From assembly GCA_016932435.1 (NCBI GenBank), contig JAFGCW010000093.1:1-64000 (forward strand): a DNA stretch of 64,000 nucleotides, written 5' to 3'. Within the stretch, counting starts at the first letter, position 1. Each line of letters starts with the position of its first letter. Both the position numbers and the translations under genes were made by a program. A model generated the notes under the pieces. It worked only from the letters and a program-made list of their open reading frames with translations. It made no database searches and had not been told where the DNA came from. Origin of the DNA: Dehalococcoidales bacterium (GTDB lineage: Bacteria; Chloroflexota; Dehalococcoidia; Dehalococcoidales; UBA2162). Positions 24,086 through 33,425 of this stretch are shown here, one piece after another.

Positions 24086-24133
24086 TAACGCACTTACGCA
24101 ATTACGTCAATACTCTGTTACGCATTTACTGAA
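24086..24133. repeat. Octamer array 1, in front of parA
   Basis: Six units in exact 8-bp register read TAACGCAC, TTACGCAA, TTACGTCA, ATACTCTG, TTACGCAT and TTACTGAA. Consensus TTACGCAN. The array fills the gap between the SDR stop codon and the parA leader. This is the expected site for autoregulation and centromere function by an RHH partner, comparable to the heptad repeats bound by omega. Confidence 0.6.
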
Positions 24134-24135
24134 TA

Positions 24136-25146
24136 TTATTCAAACGGGTCCGGTACCTTATCCGACATATTAATAGAGTTAAGCGGCACTTTCGGGTCCG
24201 GGAAACCTTGCCCCATGATAGAAAATATCATCGAAAGACCGTGTTCGCTGATTCTCTCAAGATCCGACGTCGGGACCGTTTCGGGCTTGGGAAACGGCCA
24301 GTCCATCTGCCTGAGTGCCTGCTGGAGCAGTATTCCCGAGCCGTGAAGCTCTTTTGCCCGTGTAATCGAGTATGAAAGAGCTGCTCCGCAGTCCTGCGGC
24401 GGAATCATTCCTTCGTAGCCGGGCATTCCGCGTCCGAAAAAGGCACCTCCTTCTTCACGTCTCTCAGGTTCCCAGATCGAAGGCTGCACTTTAACGGGCG
24501 ACGGACGTGGTCCGCTGACACCTGCAGGAATAAAACAGAATACGGCAACTCCGGTCTCTTCTACAGGCCCTAATTCGTTTACCAGTGACATCATAATTGA
24601 GGTGGCGGCAGCTTTTGCTGCGCAGTAATTACTGGGTCCTACCGGGTAACGGAAAGCGGTGGACGAATAGGTTACTACACCGTGGTGTCTCCTCACCATG
24701 CCCGGTACGAACAATTGAATCCCGATCATCGTTCCGCGTGCTGCGATTGCGTACTGCCTGTCCAACTGGTAGATCCTGGAGTTTAGTATCTGACCTCCCA
24801 GCGACATATCCATGGCATTGTTGATAAGAATATCCACTTTGCCGAATTTACGGAAAGACTTTCTCGCCATGTTTCTCATGCTGGTCTCGTCGGATACATC
24901 GGTAGCTACAAATAGAGCGGAATCAGGTCCGTTTTCCTCGTTTATCAACTCCTCGGCAGCAATACCTGTCTCAGGATTAACGTCGACTATCACGACCTTT
25001 GCCCCGAGCCACGCCAGACTCCTAGCCGTTCCCAGACCGATATTACTGGCCCCGCCTGTAACCACCGCCACATCACCTCTCAATGTGTCCTTTTTCAGTC
25101 CCGTCTTGTCCATAGACAGAGGTTCAACGTTAAGAATATTATCCAT
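24136..25146 (-). CDS. Short-chain dehydrogenase/reductase
   Basis: The start is ATG 25146, seven bases behind GGAGGG, giving 336 residues; the longer frame to 25212 has no site. The NAD(P) motif is VVTGGASNIGLGTARSLAWL (about residues 28-47), followed by VVIVDVNPETG, ILINNAMDMSLGG and the active-site block VTYSSTAFRYPVGPSNYCAAK with Ser, Tyr and Lys. The length is about 80 residues above classical SDRs because of a C-terminal extension containing RMPGYEG-like and DWPFPKPETV segments. Substrate unknown. Its stop codon touches the octamer array in front of parA. Confidence 0.85.
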   Translation of the reverse strand: MDNILNVEPLSMDKTGLKKDTLRGDVAVVTGGASNIGLGTARSLAWLGAKVVIVDVNPETGIAAEELINEENGPDSALFVATDVSDETSMRNMARKSFRKFGKVDILINNAMDMSLGGQILNSRIYQLDRQYAIAARGTMIGIQLFVPGMVRRHHGVVTYSSTAFRYPVGPSNYCAAKAAATSIMMSLVNELGPVEETGVAVFCFIPAGVSGPRPSPVKVQPSIWEPERREEGGAFFGRGMPGYEGMIPPQDCGAALSYSITRAKELHGSGILLQQALRQMDWPFPKPETVPTSDLERISEHGLSMIFSIMGQGFPDPKVPLNSINMSDKVPDPFE

Positions 25147-25215
25147 TTCTTCTCCCTCCTGATGAGTATCTGAATTGTAGTTCTGCCGTTTTCGGGTAGT
25201 CAAGTTATACACAAC

Positions 25216-25384
25216 CTGTCATTCTGAGAGAGCGTAGCAATCGAAGAATCTCCTTCGCCTTCATCTTATCTTTTTCCTCTCTCCCTGTTACGAACTCACC
25301 CTCTCTCCAAATGGATAGAGGGTGGTTCGAAAATGGCATTTATTCAACTCAAGAAATATTCCGTCGTTCCAGCGCATGCTGGAA
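25216..25384. repeat. Cluster of dispersed intergenic repeats
   Basis: The 308-base gene-free stretch 25147-25454 holds three different repeat types in a row. TGTCATTCTGAGAGAGCG with TAGCAATCGAAGAATCTC (about 25216-25252) is a sentence shared with many dispersed bacterial repeats and with the element at 18506. CACCCTCTCTCCA-AA-TGGATAGAGGGTG (25297-25324) is a 13-bp stem with one mismatch. TTCCAGCGCATGCTGGAA (25367-25384) is a perfect 18-bp palindrome within the common TCGTTCCAGC...GCTGGAATCCGG repeat. No coding potential. Confidence 0.7.
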
Positions 25385-25454
25385 TCCGGTAATCTTCAAT
25401 GAGCTAACTTTCTCTGTTAATCCCTAATTTCACACTTACAAAACCATGTTTTTA

Positions 25455-26330
25455 CTAAGCTTTCTTGTTACCCTCCTTTAACGCTTCAGCAAGCCCGAGG
25501 ACATTTATCAGCTTGGACTGGTCGGACAGGACCAGCTTTGTATTGTCTTCAAGCGACGCCTGGGTTACCTGTAATTGTTTCAGGAGCTGGGCATTACCGA
25601 TAAAGAAAGTATCTGCCGCCTTGGACACATTCTCAATAGCCTGGGCTTCACCTTCCGCCCTGAGTATCGCTGCTTGCCGGTCGCCTTCGGCTACCAGTAT
25701 CGAGTTTTGCTTGTCGCCCTCAGCTTCAAGAATCTGTTTTTGCCTGTATGCTTCTGCCTCCAGGATAGTTGCCCTCTTTTCACGTTCCGCTTTCATCTGC
25801 TTACTCATAGCCTCGGAAATATCACGCGGGGGCTCGATTTCCTTCACCTCTACCCTTGTCACCTTGACGCCCCACTTATCTGTAGCCTCGTCAAGACTTT
25901 CCGTCAGCACGGCATTTATGCGCTCTCTCGATGACAACGATTCATCCAGCGCCATCTCACCCACGACATTCCTGATATTGGTCTGCGCCAGCTTGCTGAC
26001 GGCGACGAAGAAGTTTGCCACCTCGTACCGTACCGCCTTCGCATCTGTCACATAGTAATAGACCACGGCGTCGATTGTTACGGTGACATTGTCATTAGTG
26101 ATTACAGCCTGGGGCGGGATATCTATCACTGTTTCACGCATATCTATCCTGGATACCAGAGTATCGATAAACGGTATCAGAAACCTCAATCCGGGTTCCA
26201 GCGTCTCTTTATACCTCCCAAACCTCTCGACAATACCTCTTTGAGCCTGATGTATTATGGTAATGGATTTCGCCAGCAGGACCACTGCCAGCACAAGTAT
26301 GATTATAAGAATAATATAACCAGCTGACAT
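25455..26330 (-). CDS. SPFH/Band 7 protein (slipin/stomatin type)
   Basis: The 291-residue protein has an N-terminal membrane anchor (IILIIILVLAVVLLAKSITI), then the SPFH core: AQRGIVERFGRYKETLEPG, FIDTLVSRIDMRETVIDIPP, DNVTVTIDAVVYYYVTDAKA and ELGEMALDE-like turns. A long coiled-coil follows with the repeated EAEAYRQKQILEAEGDKQ type. Such proteins form large membrane rings and organise membrane domains. A GAAGGAGG site precedes the ATG, and the NfeD-like gene ends four bases upstream, the usual slipin-NfeD pair. Confidence 0.9.
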   Translation of the reverse strand: MSAGYIILIIILVLAVVLLAKSITIIHQAQRGIVERFGRYKETLEPGLRFLIPFIDTLVSRIDMRETVIDIPPQAVITNDNVTVTIDAVVYYYVTDAKAVRYEVANFFVAVSKLAQTNIRNVVGEMALDESLSSRERINAVLTESLDEATDKWGVKVTRVEVKEIEPPRDISEAMSKQMKAEREKRATILEAEAYRQKQILEAEGDKQNSILVAEGDRQAAILRAEGEAQAIENVSKAADTFFIGNAQLLKQLQVTQASLEDNTKLVLSDQSKLINVLGLAEALKEGNKKA

Positions 26331-26334
26331 AATG

Positions 26335-26808
26335 TTAGTTACCTCCTTCTGATTTTTCTACGGTTAAGGTAGTCCCGGAAATACCGGTTACCACGATTTC
26401 ATTACCCTCAGGAATATCTTCTTCCGCCTTTGCTCTCCAGTTTTCATTTCCCACTTTCACCCGTCCGACATTTCGCAATTTAATCTCTTTTAATACGATG
26501 CCGGTGCTGCCAATAACGGCGTCGATATTCGTCTTCTCCGGTTTTACTGCAATCCATTTGTGAACATACTTCCTGCCGAGAAAGACGTATAACACACATA
26601 TTACGGCAGTAATGATAATCGTCACACCCCAGAGTTTGAAAGGCCATGTTATCAACCCGCCGATGAGAAAAGCCGTTCCGATAAAGACCATATCAAGCCC
26701 GGTATCGATGCCTAGAATCAGTTCAAGCAGGATGAATAAAAGGCCGGCACCGACAAATATTAACCACAACCACAGATCTGAAAAATTCAATGCAGCTTCA
26801 CCGTTCAT
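26335..26808 (-). CDS. NfeD-like membrane protein (short form)
   Basis: The start is ATG 26808 behind AAGGAG; the GTG at 26817 overlaps that site. The 157-residue protein has three to four membrane segments (LWLWLIFVGAGLLFILLELI and ILIGGLITWPFKLWGVTIII-like stretches) and a C-terminal OB-fold domain with IGSTGIVLKEIKLRNVGRVKV and IVVTGISGTTLTVEK. It has no N-terminal ClpP-like protease, so it is the short NfeD1b type that works with a slipin partner, here encoded four bases downstream. Confidence 0.88.
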   Translation of the reverse strand: MNGEAALNFSDLWLWLIFVGAGLLFILLELILGIDTGLDMVFIGTAFLIGGLITWPFKLWGVTIIITAVICVLYVFLGRKYVHKWIAVKPEKTNIDAVIGSTGIVLKEIKLRNVGRVKVGNENWRAKAEEDIPEGNEIVVTGISGTTLTVEKSEGGN

Positions 26809-26884
26809 ATCTCTCACTCCTTACCAGGAAGTATCCTTATTTCTGTTTGTTCACCCATGATACTGGAAAACTACGTAAAAATAA

Positions 26885-26926
26885 AGAGACACCGTAGATA
26901 TCTTCAATTATTGTTACGGTGTCTCT
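26885..26926 (-). terminator. Rho-independent terminator of the zinc-ribbon protein gene
   Basis: AGAGACACCGTA (26885-26896) and TACGGTGTCTCT (26915-26926) form a perfect 12-bp stem around 18 bases. Read on the minus strand it ends in TTTATTTTTA, right behind the stop codon of the gene at 26955. Confidence 0.8.
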
Positions 26927-26954
26927 TATAGCCGTCTTTTTTCCTGTTCACATA

Positions 26955-27260
26955 TCAGACAAGCTGTGTCTTCTTATACTTGGCAAACCTGTTGTAAGCT
27001 CCTTCGTATTCTTTCACCATTTCTGCCGGTAATTTTTGCCTGAATTGTTTTATTTGAGTATCGTAAGTTGTTGTGGCAATCTTGGCATTGTACCAATTGC
27101 GCAATTCCGCATTACACTTCGGGCATAATCTGATAATTTTTGCCCTGCGTATCCGTGCCTGTTCCATTATTTCTTTCGGGACAACATAATGCTTCTCGAT
27201 TGATCGGGAGTCCACCTCACTCCCGCATAACTGACAGGCCAGACTCTGTACTCTTGCCAT
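26955..27260 (-). CDS. Small zinc-binding HNH-like protein
   Basis: The 101-residue protein has two Cys pairs around a His: CQLCGSEVDSRSIEKHYVVP (residues 9-28) and LCPKCNAELRNWY (about 46-58). C-x2-C, H-x-V-P and C-x2-C is the layout of a degenerate HNH/zinc-ribbon module, in which the H-x-V-P position is normally the catalytic HxxP. The second catalytic His is not evident, so it may only bind nucleic acid. It is a single gene with its own terminator, divergent from uvrA. Confidence 0.7.
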   Translation of the reverse strand: MARVQSLACQLCGSEVDSRSIEKHYVVPKEIMEQARIRRAKIIRLCPKCNAELRNWYNAKIATTTYDTQIKQFRQKLPAEMVKEYEGAYNRFAKYKKTQLV

Positions 27261-27385
27261 CTTCTTTTTCTCCAGACTTTGGAGTTATTCACAGGTTCTG
27301 AAAGATTGTTAAAGTGTAGGGACTAGAGTTTAATTTCTTTGGCAGGAATTTGTCAATAGCACGATAAATATTTGGGTAAATTTGC

Positions 27386-27414
27386 TTGAGTGCCGTTCCG
27401 GCAGATGTTACAAT
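27386..27414 (+). promoter_or_regulatory. Sigma-70-type promoter of uvrA
   Basis: TTGAGT (27386-27391) and TACAAT (27409-27414) are separated by exactly 17 bases and lie 22 bases before the uvrA ATG. The longer frame beginning at TTG 27386 would start in the -35 element, which supports the later start. No clear LexA box was recognised. Confidence 0.65.
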
Positions 27415-27436
27415 GATTTTTAGAAAGGATGTTCTG

Positions 27437-30295
27437 ATGCCTCTCGATTCCATCGTTGTAAAAGGAGCCCGCGAACACAATCTCAAGAATATCGACGTTA
27501 TAATCCCACGCGATAAGCTGGTGGTCATTACCGGCGTCTCCGGCTCGGGTAAAAGTTCCCTGGCTTTCGATACGATTTACGCCGAGGGGCAGCGACGATA
27601 TGTAGAATCCCTTTCAGCCTACGCCCGGCAGTTCCTGGGCAGGATGGAAAAACCGGATATCGATTACATCGAAGGCCTTAGCCCGGCAATATCTATCGAC
27701 CAGAAAGGTCCCAGCAAAAATCCACGCTCTACAATGGGAACAATAACGGAGACCTATGATCACCTTCGTCTTCTCTTTGCCCGTATCGGTCATCCTCACT
27801 GCCCCCAGTGTGGTCGAGAGATAGCCAGCCAGACAGTGCAGCAGATAGTCGATTCTATTCAAAGAATAGAAGAAGGCAGCCGTATTATGATAATGGCACC
27901 GCTCATAACCGATCGTAAAGGTGAATATTCGGCTATTTTCGATGACCTGCGTAAGTCCGGCTACGCCAGGGTGAGAGTAGACGGAGATATACACGACCTT
28001 TCCGATGAATTTCAACTGGACAAGAATAAAAAACACTCTATCGAGGCTGTCGTAGACAGGCTGGTAATTGGCCAGAGTGACAGCCAGACTCGTATTGCTG
28101 ATTCAGTCGAGACCGCCCTGAAGCTGGGCAACGGAGTCGTGCTGGTATCCATTATAGACGGCGAGGAAATTCTTTTTTCGGAGCATTTCGCCTGTGTGTA
28201 CTGCGGACTCAGTTTCGGTGAAATAGCTCCCCGGAATTTCAGTTTCAATAATCCTCACGGCGCCTGTCCGGTCTGTACCGGCCTTGGATATAAACAAGAG
28301 ATCGATCCCGACCTGATAATACCGGATAAAGAACTCTCTATCGCTGAAGGAGCCATTCACCCGTACCGGGGGCATACCTGGTACTACTATCACCTTGAAA
28401 ACATCGCTCGCAGTGCAGGATTCTCATTAAATACTCCGGTAAAAGAGCTTCCCAGGGAGCAGGTAGACATGGTCCTTTACGGTGAAAACAGGCAGCCACG
28501 CCCTAAAAAAAGCTTCCGTTTTGGTCGCCGGAGAGAATTCAATACCGGCATGGAAGGAGTAATTCCTCGTCTTGAGCGATTGTACCGCGATACTACGTCC
28601 GACTACTCCAGGATGGGTATCGAACGTTACATGGTTCTCAGGGAATGCGCCACCTGTGGGGGCAAACGACTGAAACCCGAATCCCTGGCGGTTACTATCG
28701 ACGATCTGAATATCATGGATGTTAGCGCGATGTCGGTAAGTCGGCTGCTTGAATGGGTCGACAAACTCCCGGAATCGGTACTAACCGAACGTGAGTCGAT
28801 CATAGCTTACCAGATACTAAAAGAGATCAGGTCACGCCTGGGATTTCTCCAGAATGTCGGCCTGGATTACCTTACCCTTGACAGGCCGACCGCAACCCTA
28901 AGCGGTGGTGAAGCTCAGCGTATACGCCTGGCAACACAGATAGGCAGCGGCCTGATGGGTGTACTCTATATCTGTGACGAGCCAACGGTAGGCCTTCATC
29001 CGGTAGACGGTTCCCGCCTTATCCAGACTCTATTAAGCTTGAGAGATCTCGGTAATACGGTGCTTATTGTTGAACATGATGAAGCCATGATGAGGGCTGC
29101 CGATCATATCATCGATATCGGCCCCGGGGCCGGTGAACTAGGCGGTAAGATCGTTGCCGAAGGTACTATCGAAGATATCATGAAGGAAAAAGACTCTATT
29201 ACAGGACAGTACCTCTGCGGGAAAAAGGAGATACCGACACCGGAGAAACGCCGCCCCGGTTCCGGTGAAGAAATAGTGATAAAGGGCGCCAGGGAAAACA
29301 ATCTAAAAAATATTGATGTCAGTATCCCGCTTGGCAAGTTCGTCTGTGTATCGGGAGTTTCGGGAAGCGGCAAAAGCAGCCTCATAAATGAAATCCTCTA
29401 TAAGAAACTTTCACACACGCTTTACCGCTCGAGAGACCTTCCCGGAGATCATGACGAAATCACAGGGATCGAGTATATAGATAAGGTTGTGGATATAGAC
29501 CAGTCGCCAATCGGACGTACTCCGAGAAGTAATCCGGCAACCTATACCGGTACCTTCACTCCTATCAGAGAACTCTTCGCTACCGTCCCGGAATCCCGTG
29601 TAAGAGGTTACGCACCAGGAAGATTCTCCTTTAATGTAAAAGGCGGACGCTGCGAAGCCTGCGGCGGTGACGGTTATATCCAGATAGAAATGCAGTTCCT
29701 GCCGGATGTGACCGTGCCCTGTGAAGTATGTGAAGGGAAAAGATATAACCGTGAAGCCCTTGAGATCAAGTTCAGGGGCAAGAATATTGCCGAAGTGTTA
29801 AATATGACGGTAGATCAGGCTCTCGACTTTTTCGAAAACTTCCCGAAGATAAAGAACAAGCTGGCAACGATAAAGGATGTCGGTCTTGGCTATATCCGGA
29901 TGGGACAACCGGCAACCACGCTTTCCGGTGGAGAAGCCCAGAGAGTAAAACTGGCTACGGAATTATCCAAGAGATCGACCGGCAAAACTCTCTATATCCT
30001 GGACGAGCCGACAACAGGACTATCTTTCGATGATGTGGCTGCTCTCCTCAGGGTACTGCAAAGACTGGTTGATGCCGGAAATACCGTAGTCGTTATCGAA
30101 CACCACCTTGATGTAATGAAGAACGCCGATCATATAATCGACCTAGGACCGGGTGCCGGTGAAGCCGGGGGAGAGATCGTAACTTCGGGTACTCCGGAAG
30201 AAGTCGCAATGGTGGAATCATCCGCCACTGGAAATTACCTGCGAAATATTTTACATAAAGATATGGAGTTCGCAACCGTCGGGCGGCAGGATTAG
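27437..30295 (+). CDS. uvrA: Excinuclease ABC subunit A
   Basis: UvrA recognises bulky DNA lesions and loads UvrB in nucleotide-excision repair. The start is ATG 27437 ([19 protein letters not shown]), giving 952 residues. Both ABC halves are intact: Walker [18 protein letters not shown] and [17 protein letters not shown], and signatures [14 protein letters not shown] and [15 protein letters not shown]. The zinc modules have [11 protein letters not shown]...CPVC and [13 protein letters not shown]...CEVC. It is followed after two bases by an MFS gene, so it may head a longer transcript. Promoter at 27386. Confidence 0.96.
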   Translation: MPLDSIVVKGAREHNLKNIDVIIPRDKLVVITGVSGSGKSSLAFDTIYAEGQRRYVESLSAYARQFLGRMEKPDIDYIEGLSPAISIDQKGPSKNPRSTMGTITETYDHLRLLFARIGHPHCPQCGREIASQTVQQIVDSIQRIEEGSRIMIMAPLITDRKGEYSAIFDDLRKSGYARVRVDGDIHDLSDEFQLDKNKKHSIEAVVDRLVIGQSDSQTRIADSVETALKLGNGVVLVSIIDGEEILFSEHFACVYCGLSFGEIAPRNFSFNNPHGACPVCTGLGYKQEIDPDLIIPDKELSIAEGAIHPYRGHTWYYYHLENIARSAGFSLNTPVKELPREQVDMVLYGENRQPRPKKSFRFGRRREFNTGMEGVIPRLERLYRDTTSDYSRMGIERYMVLRECATCGGKRLKPESLAVTIDDLNIMDVSAMSVSRLLEWVDKLPESVLTERESIIAYQILKEIRSRLGFLQNVGLDYLTLDRPTATLSGGEAQRIRLATQIGSGLMGVLYICDEPTVGLHPVDGSRLIQTLLSLRDLGNTVLIVEHDEAMMRAADHIIDIGPGAGELGGKIVAEGTIEDIMKEKDSITGQYLCGKKEIPTPEKRRPGSGEEIVIKGARENNLKNIDVSIPLGKFVCVSGVSGSGKSSLINEILYKKLSHTLYRSRDLPGDHDEITGIEYIDKVVDIDQSPIGRTPRSNPATYTGTFTPIRELFATVPESRVRGYAPGRFSFNVKGGRCEACGGDGYIQIEMQFLPDVTVPCEVCEGKRYNREALEIKFRGKNIAEVLNMTVDQALDFFENFPKIKNKLATIKDVGLGYIRMGQPATTLSGGEAQRVKLATELSKRSTGKTLYILDEPTTGLSFDDVAALLRVLQRLVDAGNTVVVIEHHLDVMKNADHIIDLGPGAGEAGGEIVTSGTPEEVAMVESSATGNYLRNILHKDMEFATVGRQD

Positions 30296-30297
30296 CC

Positions 30298-31563
30298 GTG
30301 TCTGATACCGATTTTACATCACGAGCTGCAAAGAAACCCAGGATTTTCTACGGGTATGTGGTCGTCGCTGCCTGCTTCCTTGTAATGGTGGTCATGCACG
30401 GAGCTTTCAACAGCTTTGGTGTATTTTTCACCCCCCTTGAAACCGAGTTCAACTGCACACGTGCTGTTCTTTCGGGAGCCAATTCAGTCGCCTTCATCGT
30501 AATGGGTGTTTCAGCGATGCTGCTTGGTATGCTTTCGGACAGGATCGGCCCCAGACTCATATTAACTATATCCGGGATTCTTTTCGCAGCCGGTTATATG
30601 CTGATGTCGCAGGTAAATGCCATATGGCAGATATATCTGTACCTGGCACTGGCGGGTATCGGTCTGAGTGCTGCCGATATAATACCGCTGGCTACGGTGG
30701 TCAGGTGGTTTGTCAGGAAGCGCGGTACCCTCAGCGGAATAATGAAGGTCGGTACCGGTCTGGGAATGATGACCGTTCCCTTTATCACCAGTCTTCTGAT
30801 AAAAGCATACGGCTGGAGTACTTCCTACCTCATACTTGGCATCGCCGTGCTCGTAGCGGTAGTACCGCTTTCACAACTTGTAAAACGAGATCCGCGTGAA
30901 ATGGGACTGCTGCCCGACGGCGATGAAAAAACAGCGGATTCGAACGTTTCACTGACCGAAGAAGGTCTCTCGTTACCGGAAGCGTTGAAAACCAGGCAGC
31001 TCTGGATGGTATGCGCTTTCTATATGGCGATCGTCTACTGTGGAATGACCAACCTTACGCATATTGTTCCTTATGCGGAAGGTCTCGGAATTACGAATAC
31101 GGTAGCTGCCAGCCTGGTTTCGACCTACGGCGCTGTCAGTATGGGCGGAAGGCTGATAATGGGTTTTCTTGGCGACAGACTCGGGCACAAGCGTACGATG
31201 ATGATTTGTTTTATAATAGCTGTTGTCGGAATGGCCTGGCTCCAGGCAGCGGACGAATTGTGGATGCTGTACCTGTTCGCTGCCGTATATGGTTTCAGTC
31301 ACGGCGGCTTTTTCACTCTGATATCTCCGCTGATCGCCGGACTTTTCGGTACCAGATCGCAGGGTTCGCTTCTTGGTATTGTAATTTTCTCAGGCACAAT
31401 CGGCGGCAGTATCGGAATGACGTTGTCGGGATATATTTTCGACGTTACCGGAAGCTATACGATTGCGTTTATAATACTACTGGGACTCGTCATATTCGGG
31501 CTTGTAAATATGATGCTGATAAAACCGATCGCCAAAGGAACTACGAATGACCAGCCAGGTTGA
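30298..31563 (+). CDS. MFS transporter, oxalate/formate-antiporter type (1)
   Basis: The GTG at 30298 lies two bases after uvrA. The 421-residue protein has twelve predicted membrane helices and begins KPRIFYGYVVVAACFLVMVV, the FYGYxxV entry seen in monocarboxylate and oxalate:formate antiporters. GMLSDRIGPRLILTISG (loop 2-3) and GFLGDRLGHKRTMMICF in the second half are the MFS signatures. The substrate is probably a small organic anion. It overlaps the next MFS gene by 17 bases, and the two share plan and family, so they look like a tandem duplication or a heteromeric pair. Confidence 0.85.
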   Translation: MSDTDFTSRAAKKPRIFYGYVVVAACFLVMVVMHGAFNSFGVFFTPLETEFNCTRAVLSGANSVAFIVMGVSAMLLGMLSDRIGPRLILTISGILFAAGYMLMSQVNAIWQIYLYLALAGIGLSAADIIPLATVVRWFVRKRGTLSGIMKVGTGLGMMTVPFITSLLIKAYGWSTSYLILGIAVLVAVVPLSQLVKRDPREMGLLPDGDEKTADSNVSLTEEGLSLPEALKTRQLWMVCAFYMAIVYCGMTNLTHIVPYAEGLGITNTVAASLVSTYGAVSMGGRLIMGFLGDRLGHKRTMMICFIIAVVGMAWLQAADELWMLYLFAAVYGFSHGGFFTLISPLIAGLFGTRSQGSLLGIVIFSGTIGGSIGMTLSGYIFDVTGSYTIAFIILLGLVIFGLVNMMLIKPIAKGTTNDQPG

Positions 31564-32779
31564 AACAGGTAAACAAAAATTTTTCTACGGCTACGTAATA
31601 GTAGCCCTTGGTTTGTTCATCAATATGGTTCTGGGCGGTACTCTCTATACCTTCAGCGTTTTTTTCGAGCCGCTGTCCACTGAATTCGGCTGGACGAGAG
31701 CGGCTACCTCCGGTGCATTTTCCCTGTATATGATACTGCACGGAATTCTCTATATCTTTACCGGGCGGATGAACGACAAACTGGGACCTCGTATTGTTAT
31801 GTCACTTTGCGGGTTGCTGATGGGGCTGGGTTATATGATGATGGCGCTTACCGGCGAGATCTGGCATATATACCTTATTTACGGGGTAATAATTGCCATA
31901 GGTATGAGCGGAGGTTATGTACCGTTGACTTCTACCGTTACACGATGGTTTACCGGCAATAAAAAACGGGGTTTGATGGTTGGGATATCGGTAGCCGGAG
32001 TCGGTCTCGGTACAATGATTTTTCCACCGCTGGCAAGATGGCTTATCGACAGTTATGGCTGGAAAACATCTTATGTAGTGATCGGTATTGCGGTCCTGGT
32101 TATTATTATGTCATCTGCGCAATTCCTCAAACGCGCACCTGAGCAGATTGGTATTAATTCTGATAGCACCGGCAGTATCGATACGCAGCAACAAGGTTTT
32201 ACACTCCAGAAAGCAGTAAAAACACGGCCTTTCTGGCTGATAACGCTCGCCTACTTCGGTTTCGGTTTTATACTCCAGGCTATAATGGTACACATTGTGA
32301 TGCACATCACAGGACTTGGTATACCCAGTACGACGGCGGCCACCATGTTCATCGTTCTCGGAGGAGCCAGCGTCTGCGCCAGGATTTTCCTGGGAAGTCT
32401 TGCCGACAGGATCGGCAACAGGTCTATCGTTATCGGAAGTTTTATACTACTTACAATTACTCTGTTATGGCTGTTTATCGCTAAAGAAATGTGGGCAATT
32501 TATATATTCGGCGCTTTATTCGGATTCGGTTATGGAGGTATGGTGGCATCTCAGTCTCCGATCGTCGCCGACCTTTTCGGAATGCGTTCACACGGAGTAA
32601 TACTGGGAGTAATCGTCTCGACTATTACCTTTGGTTCCGCGGTTGGGCCGGTAATAGCAGGAGCAATATACGACGCTTCAAGCAGCTATACCGTCGCATT
32701 TATCATTTGTGTTGTATTCGCGATTATAGGTATAATATTGTCCCTGCTATTGAGACCCGTCTCAAATGGAGGTGAATAA
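31547..32779 (+). CDS. MFS transporter, oxalate/formate-antiporter type (2)
   Basis: The 410-residue protein overlaps the first carrier by 17 bases and is its paralogue: QKFFYGYVIVALGLFINMVL at the start, GRMNDKLGPRIVMSLCGLL as loop 2-3 and GSLADRIGNRSIVIGSF in the second half. Twelve membrane segments are predicted. The stop codon overlaps the ATG of the HD protein by one base (TAATG), so three genes are translationally linked. The substrate cannot be read; carriers of this group exchange monocarboxylates or dicarboxylates. Confidence 0.85.
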   Translation: MTSQVETGKQKFFYGYVIVALGLFINMVLGGTLYTFSVFFEPLSTEFGWTRAATSGAFSLYMILHGILYIFTGRMNDKLGPRIVMSLCGLLMGLGYMMMALTGEIWHIYLIYGVIIAIGMSGGYVPLTSTVTRWFTGNKKRGLMVGISVAGVGLGTMIFPPLARWLIDSYGWKTSYVVIGIAVLVIIMSSAQFLKRAPEQIGINSDSTGSIDTQQQGFTLQKAVKTRPFWLITLAYFGFGFILQAIMVHIVMHITGLGIPSTTAATMFIVLGGASVCARIFLGSLADRIGNRSIVIGSFILLTITLLWLFIAKEMWAIYIFGALFGFGYGGMVASQSPIVADLFGMRSHGVILGVIVSTITFGSAVGPVIAGAIYDASSSYTVAFIICVVFAIIGIILSLLLRPVSNGGE

Positions 32780-33330
32780 TGACACGAGAAGATGCACTCG
32801 AAGCTGTAAGGGAAAACGTAGAGAACGAGAACCTTATCAAGCACATGATAGCCACTGAGGCTATTATGAAAGCACTGGCAAAACGCTTTAGTGAAGATGA
32901 AGAGGACTGGGGCCTTGCCGGACTGCTTCACGATATTGACGTCGAACTTACGGAAGGCGATATGAACAGTCACGGTATGCTTGGCTGCGACCTTGTCAGG
33001 GAAATGGGTGTAAAATATGAGATTTCACAGGCTATTCTCGCCCATAACGAAGCACTCGGAGTACCCCGCGAGACCATGCTGGATAAAGCTCTGTTTTGTG
33101 CAGACCCCCTGACTGGCTTGATCACTGCTGCTGCGCTGGTAAGACCGGATAAAAAGCTGGCAAGTGTCGAAGCCAAATCAGTCCGCAAGAGATTCAAAGA
33201 GAAGAGTTTTGCCGCCGGTGCCAGTCGTGAAGGAATAGCCTGCTGCAGTGAAATAGGACTCGATCTGGATGAGTTCATCGAAATCGGTCTGAAAGCTATG
33301 CAGGAAGCTGCTGAAGAGCTAGGATTGTAA
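32779..33330 (+). CDS. HD-domain protein
   Basis: The 183-residue protein contains an HD phosphohydrolase core: KHMIATEAIMKALAKRF with the first His, GLAGLLHDIDVELTEGDMN with the HD pair (about residues 52-53), LAHNEALG, and KALFCADPLTGLI with the final Asp. Small members hydrolyse nucleotides or phosphates but are mostly unassigned. Its ATG overlaps the stop codon of the second MFS carrier, which suggests that its substrate is related to what they move, although that is inference only. Confidence 0.85.
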   Translation: MTREDALEAVRENVENENLIKHMIATEAIMKALAKRFSEDEEDWGLAGLLHDIDVELTEGDMNSHGMLGCDLVREMGVKYEISQAILAHNEALGVPRETMLDKALFCADPLTGLITAAALVRPDKKLASVEAKSVRKRFKEKSFAAGASREGIACCSEIGLDLDEFIEIGLKAMQEAAEELGL

Positions 33331-33425
33331 ATAATACCTTGTTCACCGGTCCGTTTCAGCTTTACTCATAATCATTCCGTGTTTGAAATTGACAGCCCGG
33401 TGCCTGATTAGTTACTATAAATTCT

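Noticed and set aside
24086..24133. Octamer array as plasmid iterons or a CRISPR remnant
   Set aside because: No replication initiator gene nearby, and the units are directly adjacent without spacers.
25204..27293. DnaA-box-like TTATACACA (25204) and TTATTCACA (27285) near par genes as a replication origin
   Set aside because: Only two isolated boxes 2 kb apart, with no dnaA, dnaN, rep gene or AT-rich unwinding element.
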